From assembly GCF_050908995.1 (NCBI RefSeq), contig NC_135125.1, positions 13,045,011-13,109,010 of the forward strand: a DNA stretch of 64,000 bases, given 5' to 3'. A model generated the notes under the pieces. The model was not told the origin of the DNA. It saw only the letters and a list, made by a program, of their open reading frames with translations, and did not search any database. Origin of the DNA: Andrena cerasifolii. Lineage: Eukaryota > Arthropoda > Insecta > Hymenoptera > Andrenidae. How positions within the stretch are numbered: the stretch's first letter is position 1; each line of letters starts with the position of its first letter. Positions 36,724-51,600 of the stretch are shown piece by piece. A program made the translations under genes and the position numbers.

Positions 36724-37865
36724 ATGGGACAAAAGCGTAAAAATCGCAATGAAAAAGATGATTTTGAATACGATCCAGCTCCGAAACATCTTCAAATAGC
36801 TCATATAAAAAATCAAGAAAAACGTCTCATTGTTATTTTGGAAAAAGCGCAACTGGAATCCGTTAAAGTAAGGTTATGTTGTACTAATAATTTAATACAT
36901 ATTTATTTTCTACTTCTTTTAGACGTTTGTGCTTGATTTATTTAATGTATTATTCCCTACTAGTCATTACTCATCTGAAGTGTAAATATATAAATATTAC
37001 ACCCTGAAAACCTATGTTACTTTCTATATACTGTTATTAAATAGTGAATATTTCTAATGAAAAATAACATTTTAATGTCTGCTGTCTTATTAGGTTGGAC
37101 ATAGTTTCGAATTATTAAACTGTGACGATCACGCAAATATTTTGAAGAAAAATAATCGTGATCCTGGTTCGTGCAGACCTGACATTGCTCATCAATGTTT
37201 ATTAATGTTAATGGACAGTCCATTAAATAGGGCTGGACTTCTGCAGGTTTATATTCACACAGAAAAGAATGTGTTGATAGAAATAAATCCACAAACTAGA
37301 ATACCTAGAACATTTAAGAGATTTGCAGGCCTTATAGGTAAGAATAATCATTATAGCAGAACTCGGTGATGCCACAAAGGAAATTAAGTAATGTGTATTT
37401 AGTTGTAGAATGGTGTATCTTAACATTTTATTATGCTAATTTTTAATATTTTACAGTGCAACTGCTGCACAAATACAGTGTCCGTGCATCAGATGGACCA
37501 ATGAAACTCTTGAAAGTAATTAAAAATCCAGTCACGGATCATCTACCAGTTGGTTGTCGTAAAATAGTAATGTCGTTTAGCGCGAAGAAGGTGCAAAATT
37601 CTCGAGAATTGGTTCCTGCTGACGAACCGATTGCTGTTGTCATAGGTGCAATGGCACATGGACAGGTGAGTTTCAAAATAAATTGCTCTGATCTATGCTA
37701 CGTGTTCCTACAATTTCGACTCGTCTAAACTCGTCTAATTTCAAATTACAGGTGACTACAGATTACACAGAAGACACCATTTCTATTAGTAATTATCCAT
37801 TATCCGGAGCTTTAACGTGTACTAAATTATGTACCGCATTTGAAGAGGTTTGGGGAATAATTTAG
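36724..37865 (+). CDS. EMG1: 18S rRNA pseudouridine methyltransferase EMG1/NEP1
   Basis: Four exons: 36724-36867, 37094-37337, 37457-37665, 37752-37865, giving 236 residues (human 244). The sequence has the family blocks EKAQLESVK, RPDIAHQCLLMLMDSPLNRAG (D89-G96 core) and the C-terminal SPOUT knot: VVIGAMAHG at 190-198 and NYPLSGALTCTKLC at 213 onwards, which bind S-adenosylmethionine. NEP1 methylates a hypermodified pseudouridine in 18S rRNA and is needed for 40S subunit assembly in the nucleolus. The N-terminus is short and basic (MGQKRKNRNEKDD). AATAAA at 37946 is a likely polyadenylation signal. The frame closes exactly over four exons, so the model is secure. Confidence 0.94.
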
Positions 37866-39949
37866 ATGTTAGGATGACATGTGCTTCAACTCATGTTTTT
37901 TATATTTATACAAGACTGTACAAATTTGTTAAATACGCAGATAAAAATAAAGAAAGATAAAGCGGCACATGCGAATCTAAATAGCACCGCCAAAATACAT
38001 TCTTTTTTATTCGATCGCTGTATATTACGTTTCCTTGGATATTTCTATTCGAATACGTATGAAGGAAAGGATAAAACGGTGTTACGCAATTGTCGGTGGA
38101 AATCCTAGGCATAATGACTCATCAATATTGGTTTTTAGGCGATTGGTCCGTAGGAATGATCCCGTGCGTATACACCAATCGCTGTCAAGAACGCACAAAC
38201 CTAATGGCGACCGGAAGGATGCTAACGTGTGCGCAACCGTCTCAAATATCTAGTGCCTTTTTTGACTTACGTATTTCATTACGTCATCAGAGTAAAAATG
38301 GTCGTTAATGTCAAGTATTCGGAACGTTCCTTTATCCTTATGTATCTTACTTCTCAGAGATTCTGTTATGTTGTTTTCTTGAATTTGAAAGCTCTTGTTT
38401 CTGTGATTCGATGCCTCTCTCCTGATCGAGACTTTAATGAGAACGTGAAATCACAAAGAAGTGATTTTATACTGATCAAAGGGACGCCATCTTGTGATTC
38501 AGTGTTGTGCTGTGTCAACGTAAACGTATATGACAATTCGTTATGGACTCTGATTCGAATTAAAGGACTGTCTCCTTTGCATTGTGCTTTTTTAATGATA
38601 TAATTATTAGTGATATGTGATAAATTAAAGAATCGCCAAATTGACTACCGTAGTCAATGTCACGAGTCATAATATCTATTGATGCGTCAGCGTTTACTTC
38701 ATTGCATTGATAGGATTTTATGTTAACCGGATCATCCGCACGAATGTTTTATGTGCTGCATTTGTGAAACTCGAGTTTTATGGTATTTGCAAATTGTATT
38801 TGATCAGAAACGTCATAAGAAAACAAAGGTCAATTATTCATGCTTCGCCATCTTGAACGTGTAACGGAACTTGCTATGGTGATGACGACGTACACGTCAT
38901 GACAAAATATCATTGAATTCGCGCGCAAAGTTCACCACGTGGTTGTTACCATTACAATTATTACGTTATTTATAATGCTCTTTGAATAATTAACGCGTTA
39001 GTGGTGGAAACGGAACGTAATTATAGATTTTGTGCGTATCCCAAAATGCATTGCAGTAGTTATAGAAATCGCGGAATTGGACCGAGACTTGCGCGTTGAT
39101 TAATAAATTTTAACCTTACACTCTAAATAAAAACATTAATAACAACCGATATTTGGAAAAGTTATTTTCTCTCATACTAAATTACTGCTTATTAATATTT
39201 ATATTTACGGATCATTATTTCAGTGATCTGAAAATGCATTATGGGTGGACATGGAACGATGGAAATTAACCATTAATTTTTGTATTGGTTAATAAATTGT
39301 AATCATGTTTTATCAATAATTATGTACAATTATTATACACCCCATTACCTGTTCCCGTAATATTTCACTATTCTTATGAATTTCAGTAAAACATCAACAT
39401 ACTTTGGTAGAAAATACGTGAAAGAAGCTCGAATTAAGTTTCGTACTCATCACACGTGATGTCGGCAAGGCGGACTTGCATTAAGAGAGGGAATAATGTG
39501 AAATGATTAATTAAAGAGTTGAAAGAAGATCTGTGGGTACTTTGAATGAAAAAGGTAACAGTAGTTACTGAAATTGCGAAAGCAGCTTCGCAAGCGTTGC
39601 AGAGTACGAGATATAATTTAAATTGAGGGGAATATCGGTAGGTTGGTTAATCAGTTTCAAAATTGGCGCTGTTGCATTCGGGTTAGTTCGGTAGAGCTCG
39701 GTTTGGCGGCGCAACGAGGGGAATGGATAGACAGGTCGTGTTCGAGGAACAACGGAACAGGACCATTCGGTACGTCGCGGAAGAATGCGTAGCCATTGTT
39801 GGTGCTGCGATCGTTAGTTTCTAGATCCGAGATCGTCATGGGCACGGAAAGCCATCCGATTGTACGAGACTCCAGGAAAATGTCGGTGGAGCTCGGCACG
39901 GGGCACTGATACGATATTAGTGCGAGAGATCGACGTCCGCATTCGTAAG
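37866..39949. other. Intergenic region upstream of fs(1)h
   Basis: EMG1 3' UTR, then about 2 kb of AT-rich spacer. Short frames at 38035-38308 and 38229-38603 have no recognisable features and no splice support. GC content rises from about 39650 onwards toward the fs(1)h promoter. Confidence 0.4.
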
Positions 39950-40189
39950 TGTGGAACTAGCTGGTCGGGCCGCGTCCGCGTTCGTCGCGTATGCGAACCG
40001 AGCGCTCGCGCTCGTACGAGTGAGAGTGAGTGAGTGAGTGATACGGTGGGGCACACTCGGCGGCGGCCATAACACCGACCAACCAAACTAGCGAGCAGGG
40101 AGAAAGCGTAGTGCGAGTCGAGTGTCCAAGACGTAGTGGTAGTGTTTTTTCAATAGGATTCCTGTGGAAAGTGGACTTCCATTGATCAG
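39950..40189 (+). promoter_or_regulatory. Probable promoter and first non-coding exon of fs(1)h
   Basis: A GC- and CpG-rich island in AT-rich surroundings, with a run of GTGAGTGAGTGAGTGAG near 40020-40040. A strong donor, ATCAG|GTAAGTG, lies at 40189-40190. The next acceptor in register is at 42469, just before the start codon, so the 5' UTR exon most likely ends here. Where transcription starts cannot be fixed by eye. The open frames of 40254-40730 fall in the first intron and look like chance products of GC-rich sequence. Confidence 0.5.
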
Positions 40190-41690
40190 GTAAGTGATTA
40201 CGAGTAATCTTTGACACGATGGGTCCGTTGATGATAAGTATAGCGCGTGGTGTGTGCCGTGGTGGTGCGTAAGTGGCGGCTGTAGCGGCGGGCCCTTGGG
40301 AGCTTTCTTTCCCGAGCGGCCATACCGCCATGTTGAAACCTACGCCAAATCGAGTAACCGAAAAGGCGGCTCGGGTATTCCGCGCACGCCACAATTGTCT
40401 GATGTGAGAAACGATGCGAATTCGGCGCCAGTCAACCGCTCGACTAGATTCTCACACGGCGGCTTGCTCGTGTTTGTTGTGTGCGTCGGCTGGGTGCATC
40501 GGCTGGGCGCGGGTCTGCTACCCTTCCCCTCGCCATCCTCTCCTACTTGTTCTCCTCCTCTTTCCACTCCCGCATCTGCCGCGTTTATTTCTCTCCCATC
40601 GCCTCTCGTGGATCTCACCTTTCTCCTTTCCTACTTTGACGACTTTTTAACCACCAAGCACCTGTTCGACCCGACCCGACCCGCGAGAACTCTTATCTCT
40701 GCCCTTGATACTCGGACCTCGTACGAGTAGAACGTCTTCGCGGCATGGATTCTTCTGGCAATGCTCCTCTTCACCATGGTAGAACCTCTTGTTTCCCATG
40801 GTCAAAATCTTACGGCCACTCGGGAGAACGTTTCTTCCTCTGTATTACCAATTTTGTATTTTAATAGCCAGTCAGCTCACTTTCTATACCAGTGTACCAG
40901 TTATTTGTGCTACTTCTCTCAAACTTTCCATTTTGGCTTCCACTGCTCTCAAATGGAACAGGGTATGCACGTTGGATCCTTGTACACAATTTCAGGCACC
41001 ACTATGAGTCAAAAATATTATATTTTTGCATTCTCTTTCTTAAACTTTTAAACTCATGTGCATCTTCTTGTTATTTTCTCACCTCGTTGCAAGAAATTCT
41101 TTGTTCCCTTTGTCTTTTAACTTTACATCTCAAATCAATCGCGGAGGAGTAGAATGTTGGAACATTACAAGTTCTTGTGTATGATTGTATACATGTTTTT
41201 AACAAAATCTGTAGAAAACAGATTTTCAGTGAGATTTAGGTGCATCATTGAGGTGTACACTTTATAGACTGCACTATCACTCAGAATGAAATAACATTAG
41301 TTGTATGATAGTGTATAACATGCTATGAATTTATAGTTCGGTTCCTTTAGTTCTAATTTCTGTGATTAATGCAGATTTGCTTCTTTCTTTGTGTCTGATT
41401 CAAACAAGACTATTCACAAGCATTTTGAATATTGATAAACACTCGACGCGATACACGCATTTCCTCCCATATTATTACTGATTCATAAAATGTAGTTTTC
41501 ATTTATTAAATTGTCATAAATGATTTGCTAGAAGGAAAAGAGATGGAGCAATTTGAACGTGCGTTGATACAATGGCGAGATTATATATCGTGATTCTGTT
41601 GTGTATAATGAAGTGGAAATAAATTTCTGGGCGTCGAGCATGTATCTTATAAATTCAGTTTTGCATGATATGTTAAATAATTTAAACAGA

Positions 41691-41712
41691 TATATATATA
41701 TATATATATATA
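41691..41712. repeat. TA dinucleotide microsatellite
   Basis: About eleven uninterrupted TA units in the first fs(1)h intron. A plain microsatellite, likely length-variable between individuals. Confidence 0.85.
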
Positions 41713-42482
41713 CGTAATTTGAGAATAAATCAATGTTTAACTTGCTCTAAAGCAATAAGACAATTTGGGGTTGTTACAATACGGGGTCCTGTTGTTATGT
41801 TATCCAGATGTTGCTAATGTCGCGAGTCTTGGCTGGAGGTACGGAGTCTCACAGCAGTGTACAGGGCTGACATTCAAAGTACTACCGTTCGGTAGGCTTG
41901 AGTAGTGTTATGCCTCCACGGCACCAATCTCCCTGGTTGCAGCGCAATCATCTTGGCAAGCAATTAGTGAGCTACCATGCTCGATTCAGAATATATCCTT
42001 GCCATCTCAATTGTTGATGAAGCCTCATAGCGTCAAGCATCAACGTAAGGCAGTTACCTGCTGCATAGCATTTATGTACCATATATGTCGGAAAGGTAGG
42101 TGAAGCTCATTATCGTGGACTCGATGAGCCTTATATTATAAAATATACCTAGTTATTTCATGAAACATATAAGCGAAGCTTGATTATATCTGTCGGAGTT
42201 TCACGTCTCTCGTTTAGCAAAACCTGCAATTTCAAGAGAAGGGAATAAAAATGATTAGCAATCCCGATAAAAAGTATTATAAACTATGGTATTTTATGAT
42301 TTTACGTCATGGTGTTAAAGTAAAATAGGTTATGTGTAAGCAATGTGATAATCAAAAGTGTTTGCTTGCCCAAAGAAATGCAGTTTAAAACTTCATGTTG
42401 AATGGTATTTTAAGTTCTCGCGTATTTATCTGTAAAGTTCTCTTACATGCTTATGTCTTTTTGTTGCAGAAACGAAGCCAAG

Positions 42483-45400
42483 ATGCAGCAGGTGGACACT
42501 ATCTCGCAGAATAATTCGGTAAGTACAACATTTGCTTTTACGGTACTATAATTTCAAACGCAGCTTGCTTATTAATCCACTAACGCTACTCAACAAAGCT
42601 GCGTCGAATTACATATCTCTCCTTTGTACGATCCCCATGTAGTCGGTACACGTTATGTTGAAAAGCATATAGAGACACGTGATTGTTTTATCATTTTACC
42701 ATAAAAATCTTAATCTCTTGAAAAAAGTTTCTTTCACTATGATTAACATCACATATCGACTGTATTATGTGAAATACTTCCTTATTTACTTCTACGGATA
42801 TTTTATGTTGTAGAAGTTTGTGTAGCATTTATATATAAATTTGACCTTTGGATATAGAAGCACAATTTATGTTAAAACTCTAACCCAGTATGCTTTTCCA
42901 ATTAGACACCAAAATTTTCAACTAGAGATCATTCTCTTAACGCTGTAACTTAATTTATGTTTGCTATTTATTTCCAAACCATTGACACTATTAAAAGAGT
43001 AACCGGACTTCTCAAAATTACTATTGTGTATGACCTTCTTCCTGGTATTACGTTGAGCACAACTTTTTTTTTTATGTAATTAAACTGAGCGCTGTTTGAT
43101 TGAATGGTATGTATGAATTACAGTTAGATGTGGAGGAGCGAGAAAGGCTGTGTAATATACCGAAGGTGAGATTCCTTGTTGAGTATTGTTTCAACTAGGA
43201 TATATATGGTAAAAACTTAAAATGGCAGCTCCAAATTTACATCCACAGCAATCTGTAATTTTGCTTCTATGTTTCTCATGAAATTCGATACAAGCGCGAT
43301 GAGAGGGATTGCAAACAAAGACGATCAGTTTCATTAAAACAAATTAATGATTTTGATTTTGTGCTATTCTTGAAGCAAGATACCTTTTGCTTGGCATATT
43401 TAGCTTTTATTGGAATAAAGTATATAAAATCTAAAGTTTGGAAGTCATTTCATACAACATAAATTCTTATATATTTCTTATAGATTACTTGCGCAGTTAA
43501 CAGTGTTTTATTATTTTTTAAAGTATTATCGTTTTAATTGCATGACTGTATGAAATGACTTAGAGTTGCCATTATGTTTCAGTTGAGAATATTTTTATTA
43601 CGTACTTGATTAGAGTTCTATTAAAAGAAATTCTAAATTGCTTGCCTGTGGTTATGGAATTTAAATATTTAGCAGCCTAATTCGCTCGCTGCATGAATGA
43701 GTTTATCTAATCCTGTAATGCATGAATCGTATTGTTTTAGTCTTATATATTGTAACGAAAATATCATTTCCGTAATATACTTTACAAGATAGTTATTACC
43801 AATCTTCCATTTTTCGGTCTGTCCTGTACATCTTATATTAAAACATTCAAGACTTTCGGTGAAAATGATAATTCCTATTCTTATAAAAGCAGAATTTTAA
43901 TTTCAAATTGACGACAAAGTACTAAAGCATGAATTCTGTAATGAAATTATGATTTCAATTCCTATACGTTAATTTCATACGAGACGGAGGTAGTGGTCTA
44001 AATTTGTGCTTTGCAGAAAATTTGTTTATTTCTATTCATAAACTTACCGTTACATAATAATTGTAGTAATAGAACTAACTATGAAAACAAAATTACACTG
44101 ATGTGAAATATATAAATGGAAACTGGATAATGCAGACAAGTGCACCTGGTAAGACATCGACTACACCAGCAACTCCTGCAAAGGAACCACCGCCACGTGA
44201 TGAACCACCCGTGGAACCGGTGAACGGTGTAGTTCAACCACCTGTCGTGCCACCACCTAATCGCCCAGGACGTGTTACCAATCAGCTACAATTTCTCCAA
44301 AAAGGTGTGCTCAAGCCAGTATGGAAGCATTCATTTGCATGGCCTTTTCAGCAACCTGTAGATGCCAAGAAACTCAATTTACCAGTACGTAAATAATAAG
44401 AAACTAAAGTAAGGAAGTATGAGAAGAATGCGGGTGTCTAATTTAACATTTATAAATTTAATAGGATTATCACAAAATTATAAAACAACCAATGGATCTG
44501 GGCACAATAAAAAAAAGATTAGAAAATACGTATTATTGGAGTGGAAAAGAATGTATTCAAGATTTTAATACAATGTTCACCAATTGCTATGTGTACAACA
44601 AACCTGGGGAAGATGTGGTGGTTATGGCGCAAGCTCTCGAAAAATTATTTCTTACAAAGGTAGTCATCTTTTAAAATCTTATAATATGACAGCCTGAAAA
44701 GAAAGTATCCAGTGTTAGTGGCGCAGATATCGCGTATATTTCGTGCATGTGACTATAAGCATTGAAAAAAACTTGTAGGTTGCACAAATGCCAAAGGAAG
44801 AGATGGAACTCGAACCTCCTGTTCCGAAGGGACCTAAAGGCAAAAAGGCTGGCAGAGTTGGAACGCCAGTAGGTGGAGTAGTGGGAGGTACTACAGGGAG
44901 TACAGGTCGAGGTCGGCCTTCGTCTGGTGCGGCTGCAGTTACATCCAGCGTACCAAATAGCCTAACGCCTTCAGCTACGTCTGCTGGAACAACGGGCGTT
45001 ATTCCCATGCCTCCTCTTGGCACCCAAGCACCTGCATCTGTACCTGGGAGCACTAATACGACTACTATTGCTCCTCCACCGAGTATGGGAGTCACTCCTA
45101 TGGCTACTCATAACTCTCTGCCTCAACAAGTGGTCCCTCCAACTAGCGGCTACCATGCACAACCGGCAATGGACCCGCAAGCAGCTTCTGCTGTGCCCCC
45201 TCCTCCACAAGTTCCCACTGCACCCACAGTAATGCCTCCGTCACAACCTGCAAAACTTAAAAAGGGGGTGAAGAGAAAGGCTGATACTACAACTCCTACT
45301 GCGAACTCTTTTGAGCCCTTATATAAACTGGATCCTAAGAATGCCAAAATACCCACGAGACGAGAATCTGGCAGGCAAATAAAGAAGGTAAAAATTTATG

Positions 45401-48400
45401 TTCCTTTTCTAACAAGCTATTCACGCATAAGTCTCTTCTAAAGTGTTAAAGCATTCATGTGTGTGTTTTCGTGCGATCTTCATATTGAACGTGCTACCTG
45501 TTCATCATTCAATAATTTGTACCTAAAAAATTTCTGATAGAAAAACATCTGCAATGAAGAATTATCCACGAAAAAGAATGTTTAAACTTCTCTGAGTCAT
45601 TCTATATGTAACGTCGAAATTCTAACAATTTAAGATATGTATGTATCAATTTTTAATAATGATCTCAATACTGTGAAGCGTCGTGTATATTGAAATATTT
45701 TTGTTCCTTGCACGTTGTAATCATATCATCCATTAATACATTAACAAAGAGTTTGTAACGTGGCTGTTTCAGCCAACGAGGCAAGCGGAAGACGGCTTAG
45801 TGCCATTCCAGGCCAACATGCCCCTGATTGGGGCAATGGCCCAGCAGGTACATTTATTACTACTCCTTCACGCTCCTTCCTTTCATTTGTGCTGTCTTAT
45901 CATATCAAGCGAATCAAACTATCTAGTCTGAAAATGACCTAGAAACCTTGCATTAAGATAATGAACAAGTACTTTTCATAAACATTGATGTCGTTCTTGT
46001 TCATGCTTTTTTTTTATTATTATTTCTCACTGTAGGTGACAATGTAAAATATATACGTCTTTATAAATTGCTATTTTCTTTTTATTTACTTTTTTTTTTT
46101 TAAATACAATTCATGACATTTAGAAACGTAGCTTCAAAACCGTTTTGTGATGGTCACTATTTATATTTTATTTTACAGCCTCAACATACGACTGGAAAGT
46201 CGAAGGAGAAACTTTCAGAAGCTTTGAAATCCTGCAATGAAATTTTGAAGGAATTGTTTTCAAAGAAACATTCGGTAAATGTCACAGATTTTATATAAGA
46301 ACAACACGATTATGAAGAGAATTTTTATAACTTGTGCTCTAATAATGTACAGGGTTATGCATGGCCCTTCTACAAACCAGTCGATGCAGAACTTTTAGGT
46401 CTTCATGATTATCATGACATAATCAAGAAACCAATGGATCTTGGTACTGTAAAGGTAATAATAATTTTCAACCTCTTCTAGATCGTAGGCGATTCTCTGA
46501 GTAAATGGTAGCCGCGATTAACAAAACCATTATTTTCACAGACGAAAATGGATAACCGTGAATATAAAACTGCGCAAGAGTTTGCTAGCGATGTACGACT
46601 TATATTTACTAATTGTTATAAGTATAATCCTCCTGACCACGATGTTGTCGCAATGGCTAGGAAGCTCCAAGATGTATTTGAAATGAGGTTCGTTGTCACG
46701 AACATCGAAGATAAAGTTTATCTGCATCTTCTATTTTACTTGACGAAATAATCTTTTTAATGAACCAGGTATGCGAAAATTCCGGATGAACCAATGGGAG
46801 GCATGGTAGGCATGAAAGGTAGCAGTAGTAGCGCCAGTAGCTCGGGATCTGAAAGTTCTTCCGAGAGCGATGATTCAGACGAAGAACGTACCCAAAAATT
46901 GGTTGCTTTACAGCAAGAGGTACATTACGATTCTTCCGTTACTCGTGAATTTTTATTTCTTTATCGTATGTTTAATATGAGAAAAATAATTTTACCTGTA
47001 GCTGAAAGCTATGCAAGAGCAGATGAGGAAATTGGTAGAAGAAAGTGGTAAAAAGAAGAGTAAAAAGAAGAAACCAGATAAGTCATCGAAATCGAGGCCG
47101 ATGAGCAATAAAAGTAGTATCGTTGCCAGTCATACTGGTGCCATGAAAGAACTGATGAAACCAAGTGGTGGAATCCCAAGTGTCTCGGACAGTGTTGGTG
47201 CTAGTATAGCTAGTGTTGCAATGGGAGCAGGTGATTTGAAAATGCCCAGTGGTATGGGTGGTGATCTTCATCATCCAGCTATGGCAGTAGGACCTAATAA
47301 AACTCATACGGCAGGAAGTATGAGTCATCATCTGCCGACGGTGGCAAATGCCAAGCCGAGGGGGAAAGGAAGAGGACCTGGAAAAGCTGCAACACCGAAT
47401 ACTGCGAATAAAAGGCCAAAAGCGAATAGTAGATCAGCTGGAACTAAAAAGAAGAGCGCCAGTAGTCAACCTCCTCCAATAACATTTGATTCGGAGGACG
47501 AGGATAATGCTAAACCAATGTCTTACGACGAGAAAAGGCAACTTAGCTTGGATATTAATAAATTACCTGGTAAGCAAACAATTACCTTAAAAGACACCAC
47601 TGTGCTGCAGAAATTAGAAAGCAGCTCTTTGTTAAGAATGCATCTTTTATTTTATATTATAGGAGATAAATTAGGCAGAGTCGTGCACATAATACAATCT
47701 CGGGAGCCTTCATTAAGGGATTCAAACCCGGACGAGATTGAGATCGACTTTGAAACGTTAAAACCATCCACATTGAGGGAATTAGAGAGCTATGTCGCTT
47801 CATGTCTTAGAAAAAAACCACGTAAGCGCTTTACTTTAGGTTTCTGTCTGTCTTGTCATTGTGATTACATTTCTGTACTTATTCTTAAATTCTTTCGTAA
47901 TATGTATTTACAAAGGACAATAATTTTCAATAAAAGACTTAAATTTATGCGTTAGAAGTTTTATCTTGAAATTTTTATATTAAAAGTATCTTCAAGTGAA
48001 TATTGTACTTTACGCGTAAATTAGTATATCTTTTACAATGAAACGAAAGGGGTAGTAAATTACCAAATTCGAATAATTGCTTGGTGATATCTTCTCCAAA
48101 AGTATTTTATATCTGTGCAGGTATTCTACTATTATTTCTGATTGATATATTTACGTAAATAGTTGCAGCAAATCATTTAAGAGTATCGTGTTGACTGTTT
48201 CAATGTTATATTTTTGTAGAAGAATAAAAATACAATAAAACTTGGGCTTATTTTTAATATATTTCATGTAATATACTATATAGTTAACATTTCCATGTTT
48301 ACAGATAAGAAAATTAGTGGTAAATCTAAGGATGAACAAATGGCGGAGAAGAAACAGGAGCTAGAAAAAAGGTTACAGGATGTTACAGGGCAGTTAGGCA

Positions 48401-48690
48401 ATGTTAAGAAAACTGCTAAAAAAGGTTGGCATATTGGTTATTTTGTAGTAGACGATGTTTCTGTTCCCTGAAAATGTTCATACGATCCAAGCTGATCGTA
48501 TCCTGAAATTAACCGACTTCTTGCCTGTTTTACAGAGGACAGTAGTAAATCAGTTGATGTAGTTGGAACTGGAGGCGCCAGTGGACCTTCGCGATTGTCA
48601 GCATCAAGCAGTAGTAGCAGTGATAGTGACTCCAGCAGTAGTTCAGTTTCTTCGAGCTCCAGTGATTCAAGCGACAGTGAAGCAGGTTAG
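42483..48690 (+). CDS. fs(1)h: fs(1)h short isoform (read-through of exon 14 donor)
   Basis: The first 14 exons are the same as in the long form. If the donor at 48685/48686 is not used, the frame continues for two codons, GGT TAG, and stops at 48690, giving 900 residues ending in SDSEAG. The product keeps both bromodomains, the ET domain and the SEED stretch but loses the P-TEFb-binding tail, exactly the architecture of Drosophila FSH-S and human BRD4-S. AATAAA at 49475 and several others in the following AT-rich kilobases could end this mRNA. The 5.6-kb segment 48691-54262 is an intron for the long form. Confidence 0.72.
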
Positions 48691-51600
48691 ATATGAACCT
48701 CATGTAACTGTTGCTATTATTAGACCCTTTCTTGGGAACAATGAACTACTTATAAATAAGTAGTTTTCATGAACACACGAACTAATTTTTCCGTGAGATT
48801 TAAAATTATGGGGTTATTTGCGACTGTTTAGTTTTCCAGAAGTAGATCTTTCTTTTTCGAAATTTTTCGTCAACTTCATTACAAAAGACTTGTTCTATAT
48901 AGCACAGAATTCTATTCACGTTTATGTTAGAACATATTACAAAGACAATACATTTATAGACGTTTTGACAAGCAGTCAATACATTCGTTTCTTCTCTTCC
49001 ATACTTTGTTCTCATAATATAACAAAGTAGTTGATAAATCCTATGTCTATATTCGTAGTAAAATGCATATTTCTTTGGACATTCGTTGAATTCTCAGATA
49101 ATATTATTTGAAACAAAAAGAAAGCCATTTTACATAAAATATAAAAATCATAGACGTGAATCTCCTAGTTATTTTAAATAAAAGTTATTCACCATTTCAT
49201 GTGGGTATTTGCTACATGTTAATAAAAAATGAAGTTTATTTTTTGTACATTCTGATTTCGTTTTTAATTTGTAGAAGGAATGTTACCGTTTATGCATGTC
49301 CACTTTTGTGTATATTTTTTCAGTTGCTACAAAATTACATCTTTATTGTACCTCTTGTTCGAATATTGATAGCCTTCGGTCTTTTCTAAATATTATACAA
49401 TTATACCTAGAAAGAATTTGCGTGCAACTTAAAAGATCCATACACATGTTTAGAGTCTAGTGCAGAAATTGTGAAATAAAGATATTTAAGGATAGTAATT
49501 CTTCAGTGTCAATTCCTGGATGTGTGGATCGTCGTTGTTCGGAACTACATGTTACAGGAATTGAAATAATATTGGACAAAGTATATTTTTAAAAAGAGAT
49601 ACTGGACAGATATAAAGATAATAAAGTTAGTTTATTATACTAAAATAATGGACAGATAACGTTTTATGCCCCATGACTTGGTGATAACTTGAAATTTAAG
49701 AAATAATATGAACTCTGTGCCTAACCAATTTTGTATTGGCAATTAAAACAATCGAAAATACCGGTGCAACTATTACTGGTGCAACGTATGCAGTGGTGAA
49801 ATTACAAAGTAGATACAAAAAGATTTTTGAAATGGGGATTTGACTGCACAAATGCATCGCAAATATCTTCTTAAGCTGCTAAATCTTGCTTATTAATTGT
49901 ATTTATTAGGACGGCGTTATTCGTGTAGCTTAAGTGCTGCGTTATATTAATGCAAGTACGAATGTTGTGTCAAGTTTCATTGCGAAAGTTTCTATTAACG
50001 GTGAAGGAATAGTTATGGAGAAATTTATTTAAATCTATATATACTTTTTGAAACAAAGGTATCCGTAAAAGTGTTTTTGAACATGACATTTGAAACTTGA
50101 CACACGCAAGAAATTTCTATTTAATTTACAAGACAATATGCAATGGTAAGAATAAAGGTGAGCTAGTGGAGTGCAGACTGTGTTTAGAGGATACCATATG
50201 CCATGCCAGCTTGTTTCACAAATTATATTATTGATTAAAAATGATTACTTATATTTTCTCTTGCCCTGTCGGTGTTGACAATACATTCTGTTGCTCGAAA
50301 GTCAAATATAGTTTGCTATTCAAGGGTACTGAATTTTTCACTGCAGTCTCGATATTTTATTAAATGCGCACGGAAACATATTTCGAAAGTGGCGAGGCAG
50401 TTGGAAAAGAAAATGGTAAGGCTACTTAGTTAGTACCTAAGGAGGTTTGCGTGGATGTGTATATGGAATACACAGCATAGCAATGACTGTAGTGTGAAAT
50501 GTTAGTACCTTGGATTATACATATTGTAGCTTCTCCTGACAATTATATTACCCTACGTAACCCAAGCAACATCATGCAATATATTAACTCTTGCAAACTT
50601 AATATTTATTTACATTAATCGATAAGCAGAGCATTACTTGTATCACTGTGTTTTTAAATCATTAAGTTTGTTTCCTCGCATTGATTCATTCATGTCGTAT
50701 CATTTATCAAAGTATAGTACAGTGATATTATTATAACAAGCGTCATTATTACATTAAGTGTGAAGACACACTTATTACCAGAGTGACGTGAGAACTGTGT
50801 TTAGGTTTCTGAACACTATAATTTGTTTCCACAGACCTAGACTATGTGGACTTAATGGTCAATACTTGAGAGGAACAAATTAGGCAGTGATATTATGATA
50901 CACACGGGAAACAAATGCAGACAATGTGTATTGGTGGCTGGATTTGCAAATCAGCATTCTAAGGTTACTATAATCCACAGCTTTCGCGTCAAAATAGTCT
51001 AATTAGATGCACTCTCCGCAAAAGAATTTCAGAGTTCACATATTTCTTAAACAGCTCTAACCTGATATTACCTCATATTACTTACTGACTCCATATCTTA
51101 ATTAAGTTTACTTTAATAAAGCCAAAGAAGTGGTGCTTCCTTTGAAAAGTCAATTACTAAGATTTATCGCCTCATAAATATGCTTTGGTATAATAGTACA
51201 CTATATTATTTAGATAAAATGGTGAAATTAAACTGAAGTATTCCTTCCTCTAAGTACATATGTGGATTCAAGTGAAAACAGTTACAAAGCAGACATAAAT
51301 TGAGCGGAGAATGTGATATGCGATACAATCAACAATTTCCATTTATTTTTTATAAGATCAATGACTTTGAGCATACAAGGTTTATGTTAACATATCAGAG
51401 AAAGAGAAAGGCAAGGGGAGTGTACAAACTACAAATGACACAGGCAGAAAAGGTAGACGTAAAACGTTGTTTGTAACGAATAAAGGAGAGAGGAAAGAGA
51501 AAAGAGAAATGGGAATGGTAGAAGAAAGAGGAACGAGAGAGCAGGTTCAGGAAACGGTCTACTATACGAACAAGGCACCCTAGCCTCCAAACACATTGTT

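Noticed and set aside
40254..40730. 158-codon ORF downstream of the fs(1)h first exon
   Set aside because: It lies in GC-rich intron sequence, overlaps other open frames and has no recognisable domain.
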